12,287 nt of DNA from Roseiflexaceae bacterium (GCA_014381165.1 JACMIM010000427.1:1-12287); one strand, 5' to 3'; positions 1-11,011 are shown, counted from the first letter of the stretch. Translations and numbers: made by a program. The notes: generated by a model from the letters alone, not told the origin.

Positions 1-522
1 ACCAAGCAGTCGTTTGCGACCACATTCCACCGTGATGAAAGCCTGGAGCGGCTGCGCGGGCGTGTGCTCAACCAGGATGCGCATTCGTTGGGTGAAGCTC
101 AAACCCTCCTCGAGCAGGATGTGCTGGCGCTGCGGCATGCTGTGCAGCCGAATGCAGTGATAGCCGAGCGCCTGCGCCAGGCCGATCTGCCATTTCTGCG
201 GCTAGATACTGGGCGCTTCTTTGGCGATATTGCCGACGGTGCGGCGAAGCTAGCGGATATTGCTACGCAACAGCAGGAGCAGCTTGTGATTGTTGGCGCA
301 AGCCTTGCCCGGCTGAGTGTTCAGCAGCAGGCTGCGGCCCAGAGTCGGCTGCTACTGGCCATGTTGCCGCTGCTGCCGTTTGTCCTACTGGCCGCCATTT
401 CTGTTCTGGCGTTGGCCGTGCCGCCCGTCGAGCAGCCGCTGATCTTTGGTGCCGCGCTGCTCGTGACACTTACCCTTTGCGGCGGCTTGGTCTGGTATGG
501 GCGCAAGCAGCGCTGGTTCTAG
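1..522 (+). CDS. C-terminal part of an unrecognised protein with two C-terminal membrane helices
   Basis: The reading frame is open from the first base, so the start lies outside the window; 173 residues are visible before the TAG at 520-522. The first ~115 visible residues are soluble-looking, charged and Gln/Ala-rich (heptad-like Leu spacing, for example around residues 30-65 and 90-115). Two hydrophobic segments follow at about visible residues 117-140 and 147-167, ending in a short basic tail (Gly-Arg-Lys-Gln-Arg-Trp-Phe). This is the shape of a cytoplasmic or extracytoplasmic domain held by a C-terminal helical hairpin. I do not recognise the family. A loose resemblance to the C-terminal ends of TadB/TadC-type secretion proteins is too weak to name it. 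Only 13 bases separate its stop from the apt start, so the two are probably co-transcribed. A GTG at 64 could be read as a start, but the frame continues upstream without a stop. Confidence 0.7.
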   Translation, partial: TKQSFATTFHRDESLERLRGRVLNQDAHSLGEAQTLLEQDVLALRHAVQPNAVIAERLRQADLPFLRLDTGRFFGDIADGAAKLADIATQQQEQLVIVGASLARLSVQQQAAAQSRLLLAMLPLLPFVLLAAISVLALAVPPVEQPLIFGAALLVTLTLCGGLVWYGRKQRWF

Positions 523-535
523 CGAAAGGGCGATC

Positions 536-1063
536 ATGGACAACAAGCAGGTTGATCTAGAGAAGTACATCCGGAATGTCCCCGACTTCCCGATTCCTGG
601 CATCCAGTTCAAAGACATCACGACGCTGCTACGCGATGGTACGGCGCTGCATCAGGTGATCGACCTGCTGGCGGAGCGCTATCAGAACCGTGCAATCGAT
701 GCAGTTGTTGGAATCGAGTCACGCGGCTTTATCTTTAGTGCCCCACTGGCCTACCGGCTTGGCGTTGGCCTGGTGCCGGTTCGTAAGCCCGGCAAGCTGC
801 CCGCCTCGACCTACCAGATCGCGTATGCACTAGAGTATGGCACGAATACGCTGGAAATTCACAAGGACTCGTTTACCCCAGGCGCTCGCGTGGTCGTGGT
901 CGACGATTTGTTGGCGACCGGCGGCACGATCGCGGCTGCCTGCGAACTGGTCGAGATGGCTGGCGCTGTGATCGAGGAGGTTGCCTTTGTGATCGAGCTG
1001 GAGTTCCTTGGCGGGCGACAGAAGCTGACCAATTATTCAGCATTTTCGTTGGTGAAATACTAG
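536..1063 (+). CDS. apt: Adenine phosphoribosyltransferase
   Basis: Purine salvage enzyme that converts adenine and PRPP to AMP and pyrophosphate in the cytoplasm. The 175-residue length is normal for Apt. The N-terminus has the family hallmark Asp-Phe-Pro-x-Pro-Gly-Ile-x-Phe-Lys-Asp (about residues 17-27). Gly-Ile-Glu-Ser-Arg-Gly-Phe follows at 59-65, the Leu-Glu-Tyr-Gly flexible-loop region at 99-102, and the PRPP-binding loop VVVVDDLLATGGT at 119-131 with the paired Asp123-Asp124. I chose the ATG at 536 because GAAAGGG (524-530) lies five bases upstream and the protein then starts like other Apt proteins. A GTG at 497 in the same frame would add 13 residues overlapping the upstream gene and is less likely. 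It probably shares a transcript with the gene before it, and a hairpin begins at its stop codon. Identification is secure. Confidence 0.96.
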   Translation: MDNKQVDLEKYIRNVPDFPIPGIQFKDITTLLRDGTALHQVIDLLAERYQNRAIDAVVGIESRGFIFSAPLAYRLGVGLVPVRKPGKLPASTYQIAYALEYGTNTLEIHKDSFTPGARVVVVDDLLATGGTIAAACELVEMAGAVIEEVAFVIELEFLGGRQKLTNYSAFSLVKY

Positions 1064-1112
1064 CGGCGAGCGACTTGTACTTCTACAGCCGCTCGCCGCT
1101 CGCCTCGTTTTT
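1063..1112 (+). terminator. Probable terminator after apt
   Basis: Perfect 10-bp inverted repeat, GCGGCGAGCG (1063-1072) with CGCTCGCCGC (1090-1099), with a 17-nt loop. The left arm begins on the last base of the apt stop codon. A T run (1108-1112) follows, but about 8 bases after the stem, so this is weaker than a textbook intrinsic terminator. It separates apt from the oppositely oriented tRNA. The minus-strand direction lacks a T run. Confidence 0.6.
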
Positions 1113-1118
1113 ATCTAA

Positions 1119-1191
1119 TGGAGCTGGCGGGGCTCGAACCCACAGCCGTCCGCTTAGAAGGCGGATGCTCTATCCATTGAGCTACAGCTCC
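1119..1191 (-). tRNA. tRNA-Arg (anticodon TCT)
   Basis: Read on the minus strand the segment folds as a full 73-nt tRNA. It has a 7-bp acceptor stem GGAGCTG/CAGCTCC, a D stem GCTC/GAGC with the loop AATGGATA, and an anticodon stem TCCGC/GCGGA with loop CTTCTAA giving anticodon TCT. The variable loop has 5 nt and the T stem GTGGG/CCCGC closes the loop TTCGAAC. The discriminator is A, and the 3' CCA is not encoded. It reads AGA/AGG arginine codons. These occur in the endonuclease gene (for example 6001-6003) and once in the atypical 5' part of rpoC (codon 88). Its own promoter sits just upstream. Confidence 0.97.
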
Positions 1192-1203
1192 TCACCATTC
1201 AAG

Positions 1204-1232
1204 ATCGTATCTGCTCTTCGCGCAGATGTCAA
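1204..1232 (-). promoter_or_regulatory. Sigma-70-type promoter of tRNA-Arg
   Basis: On the minus strand a perfect -35 TTGACA (1227-1232) is separated by exactly 17 bp from TACGAT (1204-1209). Transcription would start near 1197, leaving a 5' leader of only about 5 nt before the mature tRNA end at 1191. The spacer contains a 6-bp inverted repeat, ATCTGC (1209-1214) and GCAGAT (1222-1227), touching both boxes. Confidence 0.8.
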
Positions 1233-1288
1233 GGGCGATCACGCAGGCACCCGCTTCTGCTGCTTTGAAAATCGCACGCACTTCGCGC

Positions 1289-1317
1289 TTGACAAGCGTG
1301 AGCGCAGGTGGTATTAT
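1289..1317 (+). promoter_or_regulatory. Extended -10 promoter of rpoB
   Basis: A perfect -35 TTGACA (1289-1294), a 17-bp spacer, and -10 TATTAT (1312-1317) preceded by an extended -10 TGG (1309-1311). The predicted transcription start is near 1324, about 275 nt ahead of the rpoB start codon. The only gene downstream on this strand is rpoB, so this is its likely main promoter. The divergent tRNA promoter lies about 56 bp away, -35 to -35. Confidence 0.85.
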
Positions 1318-1364
1318 TGTCTTTCGCAATTTGCATATCGGCGACTAGTGCAAAGGACGTAGAA

Positions 1365-1435
1365 CGTGGCGTTATCTTACCCGAACGCCCGTTCGCTGTC
1401 AATAGGTGCTGCCGAACCTGTTCTGATACGCCACG
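1365..1435 (+). promoter_or_regulatory. rpoB leader: long structured stem (candidate antiterminator)
   Basis: Bases 1365-1376 (CGTGGCGTTATC) pair with 1425-1435 (GATACGCCACG), giving 11 bp with one bulged T. The enclosed 48 nt contain a small hairpin, CGAAC (1382-1386) with GTTCG (1391-1395) around a GCCC loop, and a further CGAAC copy (1413-1417) that could swap partner. The right arm shares bases 1432-1435 with the next stem, so the two cannot form fully together. That is the usual layout of an attenuator, but the function is inferred from base pairing by eye only. Confidence 0.5.
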
Positions 1436-1500
1436 AACACCAGTCTAGAGGTTTTTGTCCGATGACGGTCAAAACTGAGGAATGGTCAGTTCGTGTTTTT
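1432..1500 (+). terminator. Candidate attenuator terminator in the rpoB leader
   Basis: CACGAACACCA (1432-1442) pairs with TGGT...GTTCGTG (1483-1486 and 1489-1495), giving 11 bp with a 2-nt bulge, and is followed immediately by TTTTT (1496-1500). The 40-nt interior holds another hairpin: GTTTT (1451-1455) pairs with AAAAC (1471-1475), and CCG (1459-1461) pairs with CGG (1466-1468). It lies in the rpoB leader about 100 nt before the start codon, so it would act as a conditional terminator rather than an operon end. The large loop makes it atypical. Confidence 0.45.
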
Positions 1501-1509
1501 GGCATGTAG
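1462..1509 (+). CDS. Possible 15-residue leader peptide in the rpoB leader
   Basis: An ATG at 1462 opens a 15-codon frame, MTVKTEEWSVRVFGM, ending at TAG 1507-1509. AGAGG (1447-1451) lies 10 nt upstream and could serve as ribosome binding site. The frame runs through the right arm and T run of the candidate attenuator, so translating ribosomes would block that stem. No run of a single amino acid is present, so it is not an amino-acid attenuator of the trp type. A frame this short can easily occur by chance, so this is a weak call. Confidence 0.2.
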   Translation: MTVKTEEWSVRVFGM

Positions 1510-1514
1510 CAATT

Positions 1515-1581
1515 GGTTATCAGCTGTCAGGTATCAGCCCAACATACGCACACGCGGGCTGACAGTTGACAGCTGATAACC
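1515..1581 (+). repeat. 26-bp imperfect inverted repeat built of heptamers
   Basis: The left arm (1515-1540) and right arm (1556-1581) match at 23 of 26 positions around a 15-nt loop. Each arm is three tandem 7-mers of the form TATCAGC / TGTCAGG / TATCAGC. It ends 18 bases before the rpoB start codon, so the mRNA would carry a long stem just ahead of the ribosome binding site. No T run follows, so it is not a terminator. It resembles REP-like palindromes scattered through intergenic DNA, and a related one follows rpoB. Confidence 0.75.
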
Positions 1582-1599
1582 ATCCAGAGCGAGGTGTCC

Positions 1600-4500
1600 A
1601 TGCCCCCCCTGACCACAAATGTTGTTCTTCAGCCGCTGATTACCGCAAATGACCCTGGCCTCGATCCACTGCACCGGGCGACTGATTTGGAGCGCCGCTC
1701 ATTCGCGCGTATTCGTGATGCGATCCAGGTGCCAACGCTGATTGAGACGCAGACCCGCAGCTTCGATTGGTTCCGTACAGAGGGGCTGCGCGAACTCTTT
1801 GACGAAATTTCTCCGATCACCGACTTTACTAGCAAGAATATGGAGCTGCGGTTTCTGGATTATACCTTTGGGGAGCCGCGCTACGACGAATACGAGTGCC
1901 GCGAACGCGACATGACTTACGCTGCTCCTCTCAGGGCAAATGTGCAGTTGCGTATTTTGGCTACTGGCGAGCTGAAAGAAAGCGAAATCTTTCTTGGCGA
2001 CTTCCCGTTGATGACCGAGAACGGCACATTTGTGATCAATGGTGCCGAGCGTGTGGTCGTTTCGCAGCTCATCCGCTCGCCGGGAGTGTATTTCAAAGAA
2101 GAGCGCGATCCCTCCTCGGGCCGCCCGCTGCACTCGGCCAAGCTGATTCCGAACCGCGGTGCCTGGCTCGAATTCGAAAGCAACAAGCGCGATGTGCTTT
2201 CGGTCAAGGTCGATCGTAAGCGTAAGATCCCCGTGACGATCCTGCTGCGCGCCGTGCGGGCCTGGCAGTTTCAGGCCAATGGCGAGGGCCATTGGCCGCC
2301 GGATAATGAGCTTGATAAGCACGGCCACGACGAGCACATCATTGAGCTGTTTCAGCACCTTGATGGTCAGTCCGATCATCATTATATTCGGGCCACGCTC
2401 GACAAGGATCCGGCGCGTAACTCGAAAGAGGCGCTGATGGAGCTGTACAAGCGCCTGCGGCCCGGCGACCCGCCCACGCTTGAGAATGCCCGTGGCCTAC
2501 TTGAGTCGTTGCTGTTCAACCCGCGCCGCTATGATCTGGCCAAGGTTGGCCGCTATAAGCTGAACAAGAATTTGTGGGAAAAGGACTCTCGCCAGGAGGA
2601 GCGTGCTAAGGCTCCCGCGATCGCTGTACGTGTGCTGCGCCCCGACGACATCTTCAAAATCGTCGAGCGGCTGATCATGCTGAACGATAAGGTGCCCGGC
2701 CTGCACCCTGATGATATCGACCACCTGGGTAATCGCCGTGTTCGCACGGTGGGTGAGCTGATTCAGCAGCAGTTCCGCGTTGGCCTGTTGCGCATGGAGC
2801 GCGTGGTCAAGGAGCGCATGTCGCTGCAAGAGCCGGATACCGCTACGCCCAACGCACTGATCAACATTCGGCCAGTGGTCGCGGCGATGCGCGAGTTTTT
2901 CGGCGGTTCGCAACTGTCGCAGTTCATGGACCAAACCAATCCACTGGCTGAACTGACTAACAAGCGGCGGCTTTCAGCACTGGGACCTGGCGGCCTTTCA
3001 CGCGACCGCGCCGGCTTCGAGGTGCGCGACGTTCACCACTCGCACTATGGCCGTATCTGCCCGGTCGAGACGCCGGAAGGCCCGAACATTGGCCTGATCG
3101 GCACGATGTCGACCTTTTCGCGAGTCAATGAAATGGGCTTTCTAGAAACGCCCTACCGCAAGGTCTACCGCGAGGTAGTCAATGCTGCCGAGCTAGAGCG
3201 CCAGGGCATGCTCATCCGCGATGTGCGCGACCTCCGTAGCGGCGATATGATTGCCGCTGCTGGTAGCCGCGTGGATAAGGAAAGCTCGCGCCGCATCACG
3301 GTCAATATGCTGCGCGGCCAGATTCTGCGCGAGGATATTCTCGACCCTAGCAACGACGAAGTGCTGGCCGAGGCGGGCCAGGAGATCAATCGCCAACTGG
3401 CTGAAAAGATTTCCGAGACACCGCTCAAGACGATTAAGATTCGTCCAGTGGTTTCGCAAGAGGTCGATTACCTTTCGGCAGATGAGGAAGAGCAGTTTGT
3501 GGTCGTGCAGGCTAATGCGTTGCTCGACGATTACGGGCGCTTCGAGGCCGGCACGGTTTCGACCCGTTTCCGTGGCGACTTCGAGGACCAGCCGATCGAT
3601 CGGGTCGACTACATGGATGTGTCGCCGAAGCAGGTCGTTTCGGTTTCGACAGCACTCATCCCGTTCCTTGAACACGACGATGCCAACCGCGCACTTATGG
3701 GTTCGAACATGCAGCGCCAGGCTGTGCCACTGCTGCGCCCGGATGCTCCAGTGGTCGGCACTGGCATGGAATACCTGGCAGCCCGCGACAGCGGCCAGGT
3801 GGTAGTAGCTAAGAAAAACGGCATTGTGCTGATCGCCAACGGCGAAAAGATTGTGGTGCTGGAGGACGACGGCAACGAGCATGAGTTCCGGCTGCGTAAG
3901 TTCATGCGTTCGAACCAGGATACCTGCATCAACCAACGCCCGATTGTGTTTCGCGGCGAGCGCGTTCAGTCCGGCCAGATTATCGCCGACAGTAGCTCGA
4001 CTGACAATGGCGAACTGGCGCTTGGCCAGAATGTGCTGGTGGCCTACCTGCCGTTCGAGGGTGGCAACTTCGAGGACGCCATCCTGGTTTCGGAGCGGCT
4101 GGTACGCGAGGATATCTTTACCTCAATCCACATCGAGAAGTATGAGGTCGAGGCCCGCGATACCAAGCTCGGACCTGAGGAGATTACCCGCGACATTCCG
4201 AACGTAGGCCAGGATAGCCTGCGTAATCTGGACGATCGCGGCATTATCTATGTCGGCGCGGAGGTGCAGCCAAACGACATTCTGGTGGGCAAGATTACGC
4301 CGAAGGGTGAGACCGACCTGACCGCCGAGGAGCGGCTGCTGCGGGCGATCTTTGGCGAGAAGGCCCGCGAGGTCAAGGATAGCTCGCTGCGCGTGCCCAA
4401 CGGCGTGCGCGGCAAGGTGATCGATGTCAAGGTGTTCAGCCGCGACGACGGCGCGGAATTGCCGGTGGGTGTCAACCAGACCGTGCGCGTGATGCTTTGC

Positions 4501-5295
4501 CAGAAGCGCAAGATCAGCGCTGGTGACAAGATGGCAGGCCGCCACGGGAACAAGGGCGTCGTCAGCCGCGTGCTGCCGATCGCCGATATGCCATTCCTGC
4601 CTGACGGCACGCCCTGTGACATTGTGCTCAACCCGATCGGTGTGCCAAGCCGCATGAATTTGGGCCAGATTCTGGAAACACACTTGGGCTGGGCCGCTGC
4701 CCGCCTTGGCTACCGCGTGGCCACGCCGGTGTTCGACGGCGCGAGTGAGGAGCAGATTCACGACCTGCTTTTGGAGGCCGGCCTGCCCTACGATGGCAAG
4801 ATCACACTGTTCGATGGTCGCACTGGCCTTCAGTTCGATAACCCAGTGACGGTCGGCTACACCTATATGCTTAAGCTGGCCCACTTGGTCGAGGACAAGA
4901 TTCACGCCCGCTCGACTGGCCCTTACAGCCTAGTTACCCAGCAGCCGTTGGGTGGCAAGGCCCAGTTCGGCGGCCAGCGCTTTGGCGAGATGGAAGTCTG
5001 GGCGCTGGAAGCTTATGGCGCGGCCTACACGCTACAGGAGATGCTCACGGTTAAGTCCGACGATGTGGTTGGCCGCGTCAAGACCTACGAGGCGATCGTC
5101 AAGGGCGAGCCAATCCAGGAGGCCGGCGTGCCTGAGTCGTTCAAGGTGCTGATCAAGGAACTGCAATCGCTAGGCCTTTCAGTCGAGGTACTCTCGGCCG
5201 ACGAGACACCCGTGGAATTGAGCGACGATGTCGATAGCGACATGGCCTCGCTCGACGGCATCAACCTGAGCGGCATGGAGCGCGGCGAGTTCTAG
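1600..5295 (+). CDS. rpoB: DNA-directed RNA polymerase subunit beta
   Basis: Catalytic core subunit of RNA polymerase that pairs with RpoC and forms much of the active site and the RNA exit path. The 1231 residues lie between the lengths of the Thermus and E. coli proteins. Visible landmarks are RSPGVYF (159-165), the rifampicin-region block SQLSQFMDQ through KRRLSALGPGG (about 438-465), HYGRICPVETPEGPNIGLI (just after), NFEDAI (823-828), KMAGRHGNKG (977-986) and the C-terminal GEMEVWALEAYGA clamp segment. It ends in an acidic tail. The residue aligned with E. coli His526 is Asn454 (codon AAC at 2959-2961). I chose the ATG at 1600 because GAGG (1591-1594) is 5 nt upstream. An in-frame GTG at 1594 would add only two residues. 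It is transcribed from the promoter at 1289-1317 and followed by the endonuclease gene and rpoC. No intein is present. Confidence 0.98.
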   Translation: MPPLTTNVVLQPLITANDPGLDPLHRATDLERRSFARIRDAIQVPTLIETQTRSFDWFRTEGLRELFDEISPITDFTSKNMELRFLDYTFGEPRYDEYECRERDMTYAAPLRANVQLRILATGELKESEIFLGDFPLMTENGTFVINGAERVVVSQLIRSPGVYFKEERDPSSGRPLHSAKLIPNRGAWLEFESNKRDVLSVKVDRKRKIPVTILLRAVRAWQFQANGEGHWPPDNELDKHGHDEHIIELFQHLDGQSDHHYIRATLDKDPARNSKEALMELYKRLRPGDPPTLENARGLLESLLFNPRRYDLAKVGRYKLNKNLWEKDSRQEERAKAPAIAVRVLRPDDIFKIVERLIMLNDKVPGLHPDDIDHLGNRRVRTVGELIQQQFRVGLLRMERVVKERMSLQEPDTATPNALINIRPVVAAMREFFGGSQLSQFMDQTNPLAELTNKRRLSALGPGGLSRDRAGFEVRDVHHSHYGRICPVETPEGPNIGLIGTMSTFSRVNEMGFLETPYRKVYREVVNAAELERQGMLIRDVRDLRSGDMIAAAGSRVDKESSRRITVNMLRGQILREDILDPSNDEVLAEAGQEINRQLAEKISETPLKTIKIRPVVSQEVDYLSADEEEQFVVVQANALLDDYGRFEAGTVSTRFRGDFEDQPIDRVDYMDVSPKQVVSVSTALIPFLEHDDANRALMGSNMQRQAVPLLRPDAPVVGTGMEYLAARDSGQVVVAKKNGIVLIANGEKIVVLEDDGNEHEFRLRKFMRSNQDTCINQRPIVFRGERVQSGQIIADSSSTDNGELALGQNVLVAYLPFEGGNFEDAILVSERLVREDIFTSIHIEKYEVEARDTKLGPEEITRDIPNVGQDSLRNLDDRGIIYVGAEVQPNDILVGKITPKGETDLTAEERLLRAIFGEKAREVKDSSLRVPNGVRGKVIDVKVFSRDDGAELPVGVNQTVRVMLCQKRKISAGDKMAGRHGNKGVVSRVLPIADMPFLPDGTPCDIVLNPIGVPSRMNLGQILETHLGWAAARLGYRVATPVFDGASEEQIHDLLLEAGLPYDGKITLFDGRTGLQFDNPVTVGYTYMLKLAHLVEDKIHARSTGPYSLVTQQPLGGKAQFGGQRFGEMEVWALEAYGAAYTLQEMLTVKSDDVVGRVKTYEAIVKGEPIQEAGVPESFKVLIKELQSLGLSVEVLSADETPVELSDDVDSDMASLDGINLSGMERGEF

Positions 5296-5349
5296 CAGAA
5301 GCTATCAGTTAGCAGCCAGAATTCTGGCTGCTAGCTGATGACCTAGCAG
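5292..5349 (+). repeat. Heptamer-built palindrome between rpoB and the endonuclease gene
   Basis: The palindrome centres on 5321/5322 (within AGAATTCT). Bases 5304-5321 mirror 5322-5339 with one T/G position, and further weak pairing reaches 5301/5342. The sequence is made of related 7-mers: CTAGCAG (5292-5298, 5343-5349), CTATCAG (5302-5308), TTAGCAG (5309-5315) and the inverted CTGCTAG (5329-5335). The rpoB stop codon TAG lies inside the first heptamer. No T run follows, so it may act in mRNA processing or stability rather than termination. It is related in style to the inverted repeat at 1515-1581. Confidence 0.75.
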
Positions 5350-5350
5350 C

Positions 5351-5379
5351 TTGTAATATTACCCGAAACCGGATATACT
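5351..5379 (+). promoter_or_regulatory. Probable promoter of the homing endonuclease gene
   Basis: TTGTAA (5351-5356), a 17-bp spacer, and TATACT (5374-5379). These match the sigma-70 hexamers at four of six and five of six positions. The predicted start near 5386 lies downstream of the ATG at 5380 but upstream of the ATG at 5416, which supports the later start codon. It may also feed rpoC. Confidence 0.55.
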
Positions 5380-5403
5380 ATGCGAATGGATGTTCGTATG
5401 GCC

Positions 5404-5410
5404 GGGGAGG
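5404..5410 (+). promoter_or_regulatory. Ribosome binding site that sets the endonuclease start
   Basis: GGGGAGG at 5404-5410 is 5 nt before the ATG at 5416. The earlier in-frame ATGs at 5380, 5386 and 5398 have no comparable site, and the first directly follows the -10 box. Confidence 0.75.
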
Positions 5411-5415
5411 GTGTG

Positions 5416-6111
5416 ATGGGACGGCCTGCTAGGAACGTGGATTTCTTTCGCGTGTGGACGCCCGAGATGGCGTATGTGCTGGGCTACTGGTGGAGTGACG
5501 GGCATATGCGTATCAAGAATGATACGGGTGCTCATTTGATCGAGATAGCGAGCAATGATTACGATCATCTCGTCGTGATTGCGCAGGCGATCAGTGGCAA
5601 CTATAGCTTACGCAAGGTGGCGGTCACATCTAACACCTATCTGATTAGTTTCTGTAGCAAAGAGATGTACCAGGATGTTCTTGCACACGGCGGGACGCCA
5701 CGGAAATCGCGCACTATAGACTTTCCATACGTCCCCGACGAACTGCTAGCTCATTTTGTACGCGGTGTCATAGATGGCGATGGGACGCTAACGTGGAATG
5801 GCGACAGGCCGATTCTTCAAATCTACTCTGGTTCGCCAAAGATGATTGAGCATCTCGGACTGTCTGTCGAGCGGATGACAGGAATACCTGCACCAAGTGT
5901 GTCTTTGAATCGTGACAATTACTATATTAAGTGGAGTACAGTACGCGCGAAATGCCTTGTCGCTTGGCTGTACAAACAAAACGTTGGACTGGCAATGCCA
6001 AGAAAGTTAGCCGTTGCGGAGTTGTTTCTACAATGGCAACCACGGCGAAAACCCAATTCAGATACAATTACTGACGAGATGCGTCTAATGTTTCTGGATT
6101 ATCTATCATAA
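5416..6111 (+). CDS. Free-standing LAGLIDADG homing endonuclease
   Basis: A 231-residue monomer-type protein with two LAGLIDADG motifs: YVLGYWWSDG (residues 20-29, metal-binding acid Asp28) and FVRGVIDGDG (114-123, Asp122). The ~94-residue spacing is that of a two-domain single-chain enzyme, in which each motif helix packs at the domain interface and supplies one catalytic acid. Both acids are intact, so it is probably active and would make a double-strand break at a long (around 20 bp) target. No Hint/intein splicing motifs surround it, and it interrupts no gene: it lies between rpoB and rpoC, 20 bases before the rpoC start. GC is roughly 45%, far below its neighbours, and it uses AGA/AGG arginine codons (residues 6, 131 and 196), which points to recent transfer. 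A WhiA- or intein-derived relic is less likely, because neither a DNA-binding C-terminal HTH nor splicing blocks are seen. The target is not shown by the sequence; I infer the rpoC 5' end. Confidence 0.9.
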   Translation: MGRPARNVDFFRVWTPEMAYVLGYWWSDGHMRIKNDTGAHLIEIASNDYDHLVVIAQAISGNYSLRKVAVTSNTYLISFCSKEMYQDVLAHGGTPRKSRTIDFPYVPDELLAHFVRGVIDGDGTLTWNGDRPILQIYSGSPKMIEHLGLSVERMTGIPAPSVSLNRDNYYIKWSTVRAKCLVAWLYKQNVGLAMPRKLAVAELFLQWQPRRKPNSDTITDEMRLMFLDYLS

Positions 6112-6131
6112 CGATAGTATAGGAGTAGTGA

Positions 6132-10892
<4,761 letters not shown>

Positions 10893-10927
10893 CTGCTGAA
10901 CCACGAAGATCGCAAACAGCATACAGC

Positions 10928-10965
10928 GCACGAAGACGGGAAGTTCTCCCGTCTTCGTGCTTTTT
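10928..10965 (+). terminator. Intrinsic terminator after rpoC
   Basis: A perfect 14-bp stem, GCACGAAGACGGGA (10928-10941) with TCCCGTCTTCGTGC (10947-10960), a 5-nt loop (AGTTC), then TTTTT (10961-10965). It lies 35 bases past the rpoC stop. This is a textbook rho-independent terminator that closes the rpoB-endonuclease-rpoC unit. Confidence 0.95.
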
Positions 10966-10982
10966 GTGATCGAAAGATCTCA

Positions 10983-11011
10983 TTGACTTCGAACATTTGT
11001 TCTGATAGAAT
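10983..11011 (+). promoter_or_regulatory. Promoter of the small-gene cassette, with LexA-type operator
   Basis: -35 TTGACT (10983-10988), a 17-bp spacer, and -10 TAGAAT (11006-11011). The predicted start is near 11018, giving a leader of about 85 nt that contains a small perfect hairpin, GCGTA (11069-11073) with TACGC (11078-11082). The spacer carries the SOS-like box listed separately. Confidence 0.8.
10990..11003 (+). promoter_or_regulatory. LexA (SOS) box, Cheo type
   Basis: CGAACATTTGTTCT has the dyad GAAC-N4-GTTC and matches the Bacillus-type SOS consensus CGAACRNRYGTTYG at 12 of 14 positions. It lies wholly between the -35 and -10 boxes, so a bound repressor would exclude RNA polymerase. 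LexA control is inferred; lexA itself is not in the window. Confidence 0.65.

Noticed and set aside
497..535. Earlier GTG start for apt
   Set aside because: It would overlap the preceding gene and add residues not typical of Apt; the ATG at 536 has a clear ribosome site.
1119..1191. tRNA-Arg as an integration site for a mobile element
   Set aside because: No integrase gene, no repeated tRNA 3' end and no att-like duplication are visible in the window.
1075..1362. A 95-codon plus-strand frame across the tRNA and the promoter region
   Set aside because: It runs antisense through a complete tRNA and over both divergent promoters; it has no ribosome site and no protein-like composition.
4123..4905. 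Long minus-strand frame within rpoB
   Set aside because: It is the antisense shadow of conserved RpoB coding sequence, with no ribosome site or recognisable domain.
5380..5415. Earlier ATG starts for the endonuclease
   Set aside because: The first abuts the -10 box and would precede the predicted transcript start; none has a ribosome site like that of the ATG at 5416.
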